In this document: positions 45,462-54,083 of the stretch, piece by piece
Layout of the letters: each line of letters begins with the position of its first letter
Numbering within the stretch: position 1 is the stretch's first letter
Origin: DUML01 sp050949905
GTDB lineage: Bacteria > Bacillota > Desulfitobacteriia > Desulfitobacteriales > Syntrophobotulaceae
Length of the DNA: 64,000 nt
Assembly (NCBI GenBank): GCA_050949905.1
Contig: JBMNGP010000032.1
Coordinates: forward strand, 24,989-88,988
Direction of reading: 5' to 3'
Notes under the pieces: generated by a model
Seen by the model: only the letters and a program-made list of their open reading frames with translations
Databases searched by the model: none
What the model was told of the DNA's origin: nothing
Position numbers and translations under genes: made by a program

Positions 45462-48028
45462 TTGGCTGTTTACAGCCCCCAGGAAGTCAGGATAATATTT
45501 CTGGCTTTTTTTCTGCTGCTGCTCTTCCGACTCTGGTTCTGGTGGAAACCAAAGGATTTTGTGGGCCGGTTAAGCCGTCCGGAAATCCTTCTGCTGGTTT
45601 GCAGTCTTGCGGTTGGCTATGTCTATGGCTTAAGTGCGGAAAAGTCCTTGGCCGAAGCTCTGGTTATCGAAGAAGTACAAATCGAAGGCCGCCTTAAGGA
45701 TTGGGTACAAAACGAAAGCAGTGGCCAGGGAATTTTACTGATCCGGAAGGCTGAAGTGATTAAAAAGAACCCTGGAACTGCAAGAAAAGCGCGAGCCGCA
45801 AGAACTACGAGAAGTGCAGAAACAGCAAGGATTGGGAGATGCGCAAGAAGGGCAAGAGCAGCAGGGCGGATTGGGTGCTAAGTATGCTCTGCGCGTTTAC
45901 CGGGATAAGAGCGGTTTTTTTCCTGAGGGCTGGGAGACAGTTAAGCCGGGAGACCTAATAAGAATAACAGGCAGGCTGGAACACCCCCAAGCCGCCGGGG
46001 ACTCAAGGGTGAGTTCGATTACCAACGTCGTACAACGCGGTGCGGGGATTAAGCGGCACGCTTACCGCCCGGGGGGAAGTGCAGATCCTGGCCGGGGGGA
46101 ACCCGGGTATAGCCTGGCTGATTCGGCAAGAGGTTCGTAATGTCCTGGATGACTACTGGCCGCATGAGGCAGGTGATTTTAGAGGGAATCCTGTTTGGCG
46201 ATACCGGCCGGATACCCGGCGAGACCCTTGAGAGATATAAAGCTGCCGGGGTTATGCATGTTTTCGCTGCCTCCGGGGCTAACGTCGCTTTTGTTCTGGC
46301 CCTGGTCTGGGGGATTTTTTTTCTTTATGCCGCGTAAGGCCAGGATTCTCGCTGCCATGGGTGCGCTCATCCTTTATGCCGCCTTATGCCAGGGAAACCC
46401 TCCCATTCTCAGGGCAACAATCCTGGGATTGGCTGTCCTCACCGGCATGCTGGGCAGAGGCAAGCTGGCTCCTTTGCGCTGGCTGCTGCTGGCGGCTTTA
46501 CTTTTATTTATCGCCAAACCCTTGTATCTTAAGGATGTTAGTTTTCAGCTCTCTTTTGCCGCTACCTGGGGGATGATTGTTCTCGTACCGAGGTTGAAGG
46601 AAACAGCCTGGCTAAAGAAACTGCCAAAGCTTTTAAGACCGGCAATAGAGATTTCTTTAGCTGCTCAAATTGCGGCCATCCCGCTCCTAATCATTGCCTT
46701 TGACAGGGTATCTTTAGCCGGCTTTATTACCAATGTCTTTATCCTTTTTATCTTAGGAGCTGTTTTACAGCTGGGTCTGATCGGGACAGCATTAATTCTT
46801 TGCCCCGTTTTACCTCTGGCTTTTTTTCAATCAGCTTTTTGGCTGCTGCAGTTTACCGATTCAATTTTAAAGGTTGTGGCCTCCTTCCCCTGGGCTTATT
46901 TTTGGGTTCTAAACCCTGGGATTCTTTTTTGGGTTGGGTGGTATGGAGCTTTAGGGGTTTGGCTCGTGGGTAAGGAAAAAGTCTGGTTTGTTATCAGGGT
47001 TCAGGTTAGAAAGATAAAGATATTAGCAGCGCATTTGCCTGGCCGGCAAGCCTTGGGCGGTAAAGCGAATGAAGAAGCAGGGGATAAGCGGCAAGGGTTT
47101 TTCAGGTTTATAGCTAAGAGCAAGGATTTCTTTGGCCTGAAGGGAAATTCGGCACGTTTCAGGAGGTTAGCCCTTTATCTGATCCCTTTTTTGCTGATTC
47201 TTCTCCTTTGGTTTCCGGCTTGGAGCAGGGAACATTTGGAGATTACTTTTCTGGATGTCGGCCAAGGGGATTGCATCTTGCTGGAGACCTCCCGGGAAAA
47301 AATAATGGTGGATGCCGGCCCGCGCAGTGCAAGTTTTGATGCCGGGGAACGAATCGTTGTGCCTTATCTCATGCAGCGAAGGATTGCTTATTTAGATACG
47401 GTATTTATCACCCATGAGGACAGCGACCACCTGGGAGGCATGAGATACCTGCTGGCTAACATTCCTGTGGGCAAGATAGCCGTACCGGAGGTAGGTGAGA
47501 CAGACTTCACCAACGAAGCCTGGCGGGAGGGCTTGCCCCAGGCAGGCCGGAGTTCGTCCGGCGGGACTGACCAGGGACTGAAGGCAGGCGACAAGATGGA
47601 GTATGCTTCGGGTTTGAGCTTGGAAGTTCTGGCACCGGTCACGGTTCTCAGCGGAACCGGCGGTGATTCTAATAATAACTCCCTGGTGTTGCTGCTCGAA
47701 TACCTAGGGATGGCAGCTGCTGCTAACCGGGGATATGGGGCAGGAAGAAATGCAGCAGATCAGCGACAGGGGAGCAGGCTATGCCGCTGATTTTATTAAG
47801 ATTCCCCATCACGGCAGCAAAGGATCATTTGATCCGTCCTGGTTTGACCGGACCAACCCCCGGGCTGTTTTTATCCAGGTCGGGAGGAACAGCTTTGGCC
47901 ACCCGGCCGCCGAAGTAATCAGCTATTGGCAGGGGAGGGGAATTCCGGTCTATAGAACCGACCTTCAGGGTACAATCCGTTTGCAAATCGATAAACAAGG
48001 CTTTCAAGTTATCACCGGCAGGAATTGA
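45462..48028 (+). pseudogene. comEC: ComEC/Rec2 DNA uptake channel, multiply frameshifted
   Basis: All parts of ComEC can be found in order but in changing frames: the N-terminal membrane/DUF4131 part (45462 onward), an OB-like part (KYALRVYRDKSGFF..., ~45885), LTARGEVQILAGG (~46060), the channel core ILEGILFGDTGRIPGETLERY (~46170), transmembrane helices (46330-47000) and the metallo-beta-lactamase domain (LEITFLDVGQGDCILLE, THEDSDHLGG; ~47240-47460) ending in IKIPHHGSKGSF (47795 onward). At least five frame changes occur near 45770, 46000-46030, 46160, 46315-46322 (an 8-T run) and 47705. Most can be healed by removing one base. Natural transformation through this protein should be lost unless the changes are sequencing errors. 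Confidence 0.88.
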
Positions 48029-48143
48029 CGGGAGCCGCTCTCCCCGGGACAAGAAGCGTCAATTTCTCCTTCCGGAAACTTTATGCTATAATCAATAAAA
48101 TTGAGTAAGAGCCTGAAAAAATAAAAAAGGAGTATTAATACTT

Positions 48144-48662
48144 ATGGAAAACCCGGTTGTCAAAATTGAAATGAAAAATGGGGATGTTATTAAAGCCGAA
48201 CTATATCCCGAGATTGCTCCCAACACAGTTAAGAATTATATCTCTTTAATTCAAAAAGGGTTTTATGACGGGACAATTTTTCACAGGGTTATTCCCGGGT
48301 TTATGATTCAGGGCGGCGACCCTGAAGGATCAGGCGTAGGCGGCCCCGGATATGCCATTAAAGGGGAATTTTCAGCCAACGGTTTCCCGAACAGCCTGGC
48401 ACATACGCGGGGAGTTTTATCCATGGCTCGTTCCAGGAGGCCTGATTCGGCAGGTTCTCAGTTCTTTATTATGGTAGCGGATGCACCTCATCTGGACGGA
48501 GAGTATGCTGCTTTCGGCAAAGTTGTGGAAGGTATGGAGGCCGTCGATGAAATAGTGTCTGTTAAGCGGAACTTCCAGGATCGGCCTTTTGAGGAACAAG
48601 TAATGCAGAAAGTAACTGTCGATACCAAAGGCGGTACTTATGAAGAACCGGAGAAGGTCTGA
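48144..48662 (+). CDS. Cyclophilin-type peptidyl-prolyl isomerase
   Basis: Cytoplasmic cyclophilin of 172 residues (no signal peptide). Family motifs FHRVIPGFMIQGGDPEGSGVGGPGY (about 51-75, split by the catalytic Arg) and SAGSQFFIMVADAPHLDG are present. AAAAGGAG lies upstream of the ATG. It stands alone between comEC and holA. Confidence 0.96.
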   Translation: MENPVVKIEMKNGDVIKAELYPEIAPNTVKNYISLIQKGFYDGTIFHRVIPGFMIQGGDPEGSGVGGPGYAIKGEFSANGFPNSLAHTRGVLSMARSRRPDSAGSQFFIMVADAPHLDGEYAAFGKVVEGMEAVDEIVSVKRNFQDRPFEEQVMQKVTVDTKGGTYEEPEKV

Positions 48663-48776
48663 AGGTAAGGCGGGAGAAATGAATAATTATCAAGAAAATT
48701 ATGCGCAATATGAATAAAAAGAGGAAGGGCATGGAAATAATACCAATGAACATCTCTTTTCTCCTCCTCTTTCTTT

Positions 48777-48808
48777 CCCCCTTAACTATGCTTAGGGGGA
48801 CTTTTTTT
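48777..48808 (+). terminator. Terminator in the PPIase-holA gap
   Basis: CCCCC (48777-48781) and GGGGG (48795-48799) flank a 13-base loop with extra T-A pairing, and an 8-T run follows. The rest of 48663-49060 holds only imperfect AAGAAATTC(TT) repeats (48890-48970) and no gene. Confidence 0.7.
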
Positions 48809-49060
48809 TATTTGTTCGCCATTTAACCGGCTAGGAAATTTTGCCATTTTGCCGCGGGATTTTTGAACCTTGGAAATTGGCGGCTATTAAGAAATTCGCG
48901 CCTTCGTGAGATTCATAGCATTGAGAAAATCACGGTTTCGAGAAATTCTTGGCTTTAAGAAATTCTTAGCTCACGCTGGAAGGAACTCGCTCCTTGTTTG
49001 CAGAATTACTAAATCAGGGTTCCGGCTTAAGGAAAAGCTAGTACGTTTTTAACTGCTTTT

Positions 49061-49088
49061 TTGACTATTATTATCTTTGGTCTATAAT
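49061..49088 (+). promoter_or_regulatory. Promoter of holA
   Basis: TTGACT (49061-49066) and TATAAT (49083-49088), 16-base spacer. Transcription would begin near 49095, almost at the start codon, so the mRNA has little or no leader. Confidence 0.65.
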
Positions 49089-49096
49089 CATGAGCG

Positions 49097-50176
49097 TTGG
49101 TGATAAAATTGTCTCTGGAGATTCTGAAAAAAGACCTCGCTAACAAGCAAATTCCGCCCGCTTACCTCTGGTATGGCGAAGATCGGTATTCCCTGGCGGA
49201 GGCATTAAAACTTTTAAAAGATTTTTTCCGGGCGGAAGATCCTTCCGGCAGCGGAATTGAAATCTTTCCAGGCGAAAACCTTGTTGCCGCCAAAGTTATT
49301 GAGGCAGCGAACACTTCCTCTTTTTTTGCCCGACGCTTGGTCATTGTCGATGACCTGCCCTATTTTAAACAGGTTAAAGGCGAAAATGACGGCAGCGAAG
49401 AAGAGCAACCGGAGGCCGAATCTCCCGGAACAGGAAAGCAAAATGAAGATATCGAAGCCTTTTTGGCTTATTTAGAAAATCCTAATCCGGCTTCCTGCCT
49501 GCTCCTGATTTCGGAAAAGGTCAATAAGGGCAGGAAATTATATAAAGCTATGGCCAAAGCAGGTCAGGTCCTGCAATTCTCTTATCCCCAAGGACAGGCT
49601 GAGTGGCTCAAGTGGATTCAAAAAGAAGTTCAGGCCAGAGGGAAAAAAATTAATCCCGCTGCGGCTTCATTTCTCCTGGAATGGGTGGGCCATCATACCG
49701 GGATTTTAAACAGGGAACTGGATAAGTTGGTTTTATATGGCGGGGAGAAAAAAGAAATCCGCAAAGAGGATATTGAAGCTGTCTGCGTGCCTCTGATTGA
49801 AACAAAAATTTTTGATATGCTGGATGCCATAGCAGCCGGTAAAACCGGAGATGCCCTTCTAAAGCTAAAAGAAGTTTTAAGCCAGGAGAAGTACCACCTG
49901 AAGGTCTATACCATGATTGTCCGCCAGGTGCGGCTGCTTCTCGCGGCCAGTCTTGTGCGCCGCAGGGGAGAAAGAGTGGGCGAATTCATGAAAATTGCCG
50001 GTATTAGGACACCTTTTGAAGGCAATAAAATTTACCGGCAAGCAGCCCACTTCGCTCCACAGAAGCTGGCTGAAGCCCTGGAGGATTGCCTGCAGACCGA
50101 GTTGGCTTTAAAAAACAGCGGGGGTAACCCCCATTTATTGTTAGAAATGATGGTTATCCGTTTTTGCCAAAATTGA
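49097..50176 (+). CDS. holA: DNA polymerase III subunit delta
   Basis: Clamp-loader subunit delta, which opens the sliding clamp. The 359-residue protein has the AAA-like N-terminus (PPAYLWYGEDRYSLAEAL), LVIVDDLPYF and the C-terminal collar region (KYHLKVYTMIVRQVRLLL). The start is ambiguous: TTG 49097, GTG 49100 or TTG 49109, the last with GGTGA 5 bases upstream. It is followed convergently by rpsT, as in many Firmicutes. Confidence 0.93.
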   Translation: MVIKLSLEILKKDLANKQIPPAYLWYGEDRYSLAEALKLLKDFFRAEDPSGSGIEIFPGENLVAAKVIEAANTSSFFARRLVIVDDLPYFKQVKGENDGSEEEQPEAESPGTGKQNEDIEAFLAYLENPNPASCLLLISEKVNKGRKLYKAMAKAGQVLQFSYPQGQAEWLKWIQKEVQARGKKINPAAASFLLEWVGHHTGILNRELDKLVLYGGEKKEIRKEDIEAVCVPLIETKIFDMLDAIAAGKTGDALLKLKEVLSQEKYHLKVYTMIVRQVRLLLAASLVRRRGERVGEFMKIAGIRTPFEGNKIYRQAAHFAPQKLAEALEDCLQTELALKNSGGNPHLLLEMMVIRFCQN

Positions 50177-50302
50177 GAACCTACGCTATATTCCGGATGA
50201 CAACAGCTTAGCAGGAGAATAATAAAATGCAGCCTTTCTCTTGTCGAGGAGTGGCTGCATTAAAATTTAAGTATGAATTTTTTGAGCCCGCTAAAATAAT
50301 GA

Positions 50303-50333
50303 GTGGGACAGGAGAACCGTCCCCTTGTCCCAC
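50303..50333. repeat. 31-bp GTGGGACA...TGTCCCAC repeat downstream of rpsT
   Basis: Identical in sequence to 33003-33033. It lies between the convergent ends of holA and rpsT and may act as a transcript end for either. Confidence 0.85.
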
Positions 50334-50346
50334 TAGTCGGCTATGT

Positions 50347-50616
50347 TTAGCTGGCTTTATTTGCTTGAGATAATTTTTTAGCCATTCTGGATTTTTTGCG
50401 GGCAGCTTTGTTTTTATGAATTAAACCTTTAGCGGCTGCTTTATCAAGGGCACGGGAAGCCTTTTGCAGAGCTTCGGCGGCGGTTTCCGCATTATTATTA
50501 ACAGCTTCCTCAAAACGACGGATAGCGGTTTTCAAGGCAGATTTGGCAGCTGTATTTTTAGCATTTTGTAACCTGCTCAGCTGGACTCTCTTAATTGCAG
50601 ATTTAATATTTGGCAT
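50347..50616 (-). CDS. rpsT: 30S ribosomal protein bS20
   Basis: Small-subunit protein of 89 residues with the canonical start MPNIKSAIKRVQLS and a Lys/Ala-rich helical body. AAGGGGGTGA lies 8 bases upstream of the ATG on the minus strand. Confidence 0.98.
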   Translation of the reverse strand: MPNIKSAIKRVQLSRLQNAKNTAAKSALKTAIRRFEEAVNNNAETAAEALQKASRALDKAAAKGLIHKNKAARKKSRMAKKLSQANKAS

Positions 50617-50767
50617 GTTAGTCACCCCCTTCAAAACGAACTACCGTACGTTTTTTTACGCAAATGATATTTTATCACATTCCGTGAAGTTAATGCAACT
50701 TATTTTGCCAAAACAGTGTTATTGTTTTGTGCGGCCTCGTTCTGTACAGCTTAAACACCGCTTGCTA

Positions 50768-50809
50768 GAACCTCCCTTATAGTGTAAAATTACACTATAA
50801 GGGAGGTTC
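50768..50809 (+). promoter_or_regulatory. 42-bp perfect palindrome overlapping the XRE gene ribosome binding site
   Basis: GAACCTCCCTTATAGTGTA (50768-50786) and its exact reverse complement (50791-50809) are separated by AAAT. The right arm contains the GGGAGG ribosome binding site of the gene at 50814. As DNA it is a strong candidate operator for the encoded repressor; as RNA it would hide the ribosome binding site. Confidence 0.85.
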
Positions 50810-50813
50810 GCCT

Positions 50814-51269
50814 ATGACCAAAAACGACTTTATTCAAAACATTAATGAAAAGATTAAGCTGATCCGGACCGAAAAGAATTATTCCCAGGATAAAATGGCT
50901 GAGATATTAGGAATCTCCAAAAAGACTCTGGTTGAAATTGAAAAAGGCAGAAGTTCTTTTAACTGGAGTGGAGCCGTTTCTGTTGCGGCCTTGTTTAACG
51001 ACAGCGAAATTATCCAAATGCTTTTTGGCGATGATGTGCTGGATACTATTAAGACAATTGCTTTTACCAGTTATAATGAAAACCTGCCGAAAACCATGGG
51101 GGGCAAGATTTGGTGGAGGCTCATTGCCGAGCGGGACGGTTTTAAAATTCAGCAAAACGTCATTTCGCAGCATTATCGCCTTCTAGACTGGGAGAACCGC
51201 AGAATTTGCAGCTCGATGGATTTGGAGTATATTGAGAAGCGGCTTTCCGAAATGAGGCTGGCAAGATGA
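50814..51269 (+). CDS. XRE family regulator of the methyltransferase/radical SAM cassette
   Basis: A 151-residue protein with an N-terminal helix-turn-helix (about 10-65: IRTEKNYSQDKMAEILGISKK TLVEIEKGRSS) and a C-terminal ~80-residue region I do not recognise, with several Trp and Lys/Arg residues (GGKIWWRLIAE, LLDWENRRICSS). The 42-bp palindrome just upstream suggests autoregulation. Its stop overlaps the start of the next gene (ATGA), so it is co-translated with the first methyltransferase. Confidence 0.85.
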   Translation: MTKNDFIQNINEKIKLIRTEKNYSQDKMAEILGISKKTLVEIEKGRSSFNWSGAVSVAALFNDSEIIQMLFGDDVLDTIKTIAFTSYNENLPKTMGGKIWWRLIAERDGFKIQQNVISQHYRLLDWENRRICSSMDLEYIEKRLSEMRLAR

Positions 51270-51856
51270 GTATTCTCTTTGACTATTACTTTCGGGCTTA
51301 CGATGCTTTTATGAAGATGTTTAAACTGGATAATAACCAAGCTATTCTGCAAAGGGTTGAGACCCTAAACCGGCCGCTTAACATCGCCGATATAGGCGGG
51401 GGTACGGGCTTATTGGCCGATACCTTGATTAGGCTTGGACATCAGGTAACCATTATTGACCCCAGCAAGAATATGACTAATATTGCCAAGCAGAGAAATT
51501 CCCAAGTGATTATTATCAACGAGGCGTTTGAAAAATCAAGCCTCAAACACTCCTATGATCTCATTATCATGAGGGATTGTTTGCATCATCTGCCGGATCA
51601 CCCGGCGGTTCTCGCTAAAGTATTCCGCTGGCTAAAAGAGGGCGGCATGGTGATTATTCAGGAATTCTCACCCCGCAGCCTAAGTGCCAGGCTTTTGTTT
51701 TTTCTGGAACGCTGCTCTTTGGAAAAGATCTACCCCGTTTATGAGGAGGAAATTGCCAGACTGATGGCGCAAGCAGGTTTTAAAAGTGAGTTAGTTAAAA
51801 TCAACCGGCGTGATTATCTTATGATTGGGGTCAAAGGACGAGAGGGCCGGAGTTAA
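51266..51856 (+). CDS. Class I SAM-dependent methyltransferase 1
   Basis: A 196-residue Rossmann methyltransferase. Motif I is IADIGGGTGLL (about 36-46), with the acidic IIDPS after strand 2 and IIMRDCLHHLPDH in the motif IV position. There is little N- or C-terminal cap, so substrate choice cannot be read. The start overlaps the regulator stop by 4 bases. A 146-base gap with tandem repeats separates it from the second methyltransferase. Confidence 0.87.
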   Translation: MSILFDYYFRAYDAFMKMFKLDNNQAILQRVETLNRPLNIADIGGGTGLLADTLIRLGHQVTIIDPSKNMTNIAKQRNSQVIIINEAFEKSSLKHSYDLIIMRDCLHHLPDHPAVLAKVFRWLKEGGMVIIQEFSPRSLSARLLFFLERCSLEKIYPVYEEEIARLMAQAGFKSELVKINRRDYLMIGVKGREGRS

Positions 51857-51969
51857 GAGCATAGGAAATAAGAACATAAATATTATGAATTAAGAACTTG
51901 GGAATAAAGATAAGAGATATGGAAATTGAGAGTTAAGAACTTAGGAATAAAGGGATAAGAGATATGGAA
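51853..51969 (+). repeat. AT-rich tandem repeat between the two methyltransferase genes
   Basis: Two clear copies, TTAAGAACTTGGGAATAAAG... (51890-51924) and TTAAGAACTTAGGAATAAAG... (51933-51969), each end in ATAAGAGATATGGAA, with a degenerate third copy from 51853. The period is about 37-43 bases. No coding frame is convincing. Confidence 0.75.
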
Positions 51970-52002
51970 GCAAAGTTTAGGGAATAGGAGCAAAGAGTTG
52001 GG

Positions 52003-52884
52003 ATGAGCAAACTTCAATTATATTTAAAAGTAGCTTACCTGTATCTCAGGAAGAAAATAGTGACCAAAGAGGATATTGGTAAATCATACAGCCTGGTGAG
52101 CCCAAAGTATGAGCAGAAGTTTTTAAGCGCTATGCATCTCTATAACGACGAAATGCTCCGGGAGCTAAGCAAACATCTGGAGTTTAAGAAGGATCTGCGG
52201 ATCTTGGATCTGGCCGCCGGAACGGGTTATAATTCCGCCCGGATGCAGAAAATGTTCCCTGGTGCTTCAACAACCTTGGTTGACATTTCCACGGGAATGC
52301 TAAAGGAAGCGCAAAAAAACCTCAGGGAGAACGCTTCTTTTGTTACCGCTGATATGCTTGATTATTTAGAAAGCTGTGAGGCTGAGGCCTTTGATGTTGT
52401 CTTATGCTGCTGGGCTATCAAGTATCAGCCCCCGCTTAAAATAATCAGGCAATGCCATAGGGTTTTAAAGCCGGGCGGTTATTTGGCAGTGCTGGTTAAT
52501 AGAAAAGGTACATTGCCTCAGGTGGAACTGGTGTACCCGCAGCTACTGGCCAGCTATCCGGCTAAAATTCAAAAATTAATGCTGAAGCTTCCTAATCCTA
52601 AAAATCTTAAGACATTTGACCATTGGTTTCTAAATAGTTCATTCGCTAAAATTACGAGTAAAGAAGGCTTCCATGACTTCACATTTCAGACTTCTGCAGA
52701 ATTAACGGAGTTTGTCACCTCCACAGGAGCCCTGGCAGGTTTTGATGTCATGCTTGATTTGCGGGATGCGGAGGTTCAGGCCACGATGACGCATTTATTT
52801 CAAAAATATAATCTGACCAAGGCTACCCATAAGTTTCTTTACGGTATCTATCAAAAATGCTTAAACCAAGGAGAGGAAAGATAA
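52003..52884 (+). CDS. Class I SAM-dependent methyltransferase 2 (UbiE-like)
   Basis: A 293-residue methyltransferase. Motif I is ILDLAAGTGYN (about 67-77), VDISTGML follows, and VLKPGGYLAVL (about 160-170) is the post-motif. The C-terminal 100 residues (helical, PAKIQKLMLKLPNPKNLKTFDHW) may form a substrate lid. The sequence resembles UbiE/menaquinone-type enzymes only in its core. GGAGAGG inside its end serves the next gene, whose ATG overlaps the stop by one base. Confidence 0.87.
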   Translation: MSKLQLYLKVAYLYLRKKIVTKEDIGKSYSLVSPKYEQKFLSAMHLYNDEMLRELSKHLEFKKDLRILDLAAGTGYNSARMQKMFPGASTTLVDISTGMLKEAQKNLRENASFVTADMLDYLESCEAEAFDVVLCCWAIKYQPPLKIIRQCHRVLKPGGYLAVLVNRKGTLPQVELVYPQLLASYPAKIQKLMLKLPNPKNLKTFDHWFLNSSFAKITSKEGFHDFTFQTSAELTEFVTSTGALAGFDVMLDLRDAEVQATMTHLFQKYNLTKATHKFLYGIYQKCLNQGEER

Positions 52885-54083
52885 TGAATAAAAGCCTGAT
52901 CGCCCAAATGTGCTTGGATAAACAAGCCCTAGCTAACTTTTGGGAATTGCACCGCCGGTTTTCCCGATCAAAAAAATATAAGCTTAAGAATATGATCAAA
53001 TGCGGCCTGCATGTGATCCGGCATGACCGGCTTGTCAAGCATGAAGGACAATATATCCTGAACTCCTTTATCCCGCCATTAAATTCTCCTGCTTTTCTTA
53101 ATATAGCCCTTCATGTCCCGGGAGAGGGTGCGGATTTTTTTGAAAATCATTGTCAAGGTAAACGTTTGGCGCCGATTTCCGCCTATATAGCCGTGACAGG
53201 CCGGTGCAAGTATAATTGCTGGCATTGCAGTGCCAGTGCGGCCAACCGTCAAGAGGAATTAGATACAGAGGATATGCTGGAAATTGTGGGTAAACTCCAG
53301 GAATTAGGGGTGGGAATTATCGGTTTTACCGGCGGTGAGCCCCTCTTAAGAGCTGATTTGGAACAGCTTATTGCTTCAATTAATGAGAAAAGTGTATCTT
53401 TGGTCTTTTCCACGGGTTATAATCTGACTCTGAAAAGGGCGGAAAGCTTGAAGACCGCCGGGCTTTTGGGCATCGCCATTAGCCTGGATTCCGTCAGCGA
53501 AGAGAAGCATGACCGGCTGCGGGGTTATCAGGGAGCTTACCAACAGGCCATCCAGGCTATAAGAAATGCCAAAAAAGCAGGCCTTTATACCATGAGCCAG
53601 ACAGTAGGCAGACGAGAATTGTTGGCCGGCGGCGAAATCTTCCAATTGGCTAAAATGTTAAAGCAGGAAGGGGTAGACGAAATGAGGATAATTGAGCCCC
53701 TTCCCTGCGGTAAATTGTCCAGGCAGCCGGAGGCTGTGCTTTCCCCGGAAGAACAAAGCGAACTTAAGAATTTGCACCTTACTTTAAATCATGACCAACA
53801 ATATCCCAAGGCTTCGGTCTTCCCCTACTTTGAATCGGCTGAGCAATTTGGCTGCGGTGCTGCTTGCCAGCACAGTTATGTGGATCAGTATGGGAATTTC
53901 GGCCCTTGTGATTTTTTAGGCCGGCGCTATGGGAATATTTTGAGCGAGAATATCCAAGATTTGTGGCAAAAAATGCATACGGAGCTGGGCAGGCCCAGAT
54001 GCGCTTGTTTAGCCAAAAAACCCGCTCAGAGTGAGCAAAGGCTACCTAAATTTTACCGGCTGTTAGCAGGTGATCTGGAATGA
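52884..54083 (+). CDS. Radical SAM enzyme with SPASM/Twitch-type C-terminus
   Basis: A 399-residue radical SAM enzyme. The cluster motif CKYNCWHC has Cys at 108, 112 and 115, followed by GFTGGEPLLR (the GGE motif) and ISLDSVSEEKHD. The C-terminal part has GCGAACQ...YGNFGPCDFLG (about 322-345) and a late C-x-C, the style of a SPASM/Twitch auxiliary cluster as in NirJ/AhbD, PqqE or MftC. The N-terminal ~95 residues (NSFIPPLNSPAF) are a separate domain I cannot name. The start ATG overlaps the stop of the second methyltransferase; its stop overlaps the next start. Substrate unknown; no precursor peptide was seen nearby. Confidence 0.88.
   Translation: MNKSLIAQMCLDKQALANFWELHRRFSRSKKYKLKNMIKCGLHVIRHDRLVKHEGQYILNSFIPPLNSPAFLNIALHVPGEGADFFENHCQGKRLAPISAYIAVTGRCKYNCWHCSASAANRQEELDTEDMLEIVGKLQELGVGIIGFTGGEPLLRADLEQLIASINEKSVSLVFSTGYNLTLKRAESLKTAGLLGIAISLDSVSEEKHDRLRGYQGAYQQAIQAIRNAKKAGLYTMSQTVGRRELLAGGEIFQLAKMLKQEGVDEMRIIEPLPCGKLSRQPEAVLSPEEQSELKNLHLTLNHDQQYPKASVFPYFESAEQFGCGAACQHSYVDQYGNFGPCDFLGRRYGNILSENIQDLWQKMHTELGRPRCACLAKKPAQSEQRLPKFYRLLAGDLE

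Noticed and set aside
48701..48829. 42-codon plus-strand frame (MRNMNKKRKGME...) after the cyclophilin gene
   Set aside because: It runs through the intrinsic terminator at 48777-48808 and lacks a good ribosome binding site.
51857..52002. Precursor peptide gene for the radical SAM enzyme
   Set aside because: The gap is AT-rich tandem repeats with many stops in all plus-strand frames and no conserved-looking short frame with a ribosome binding site.
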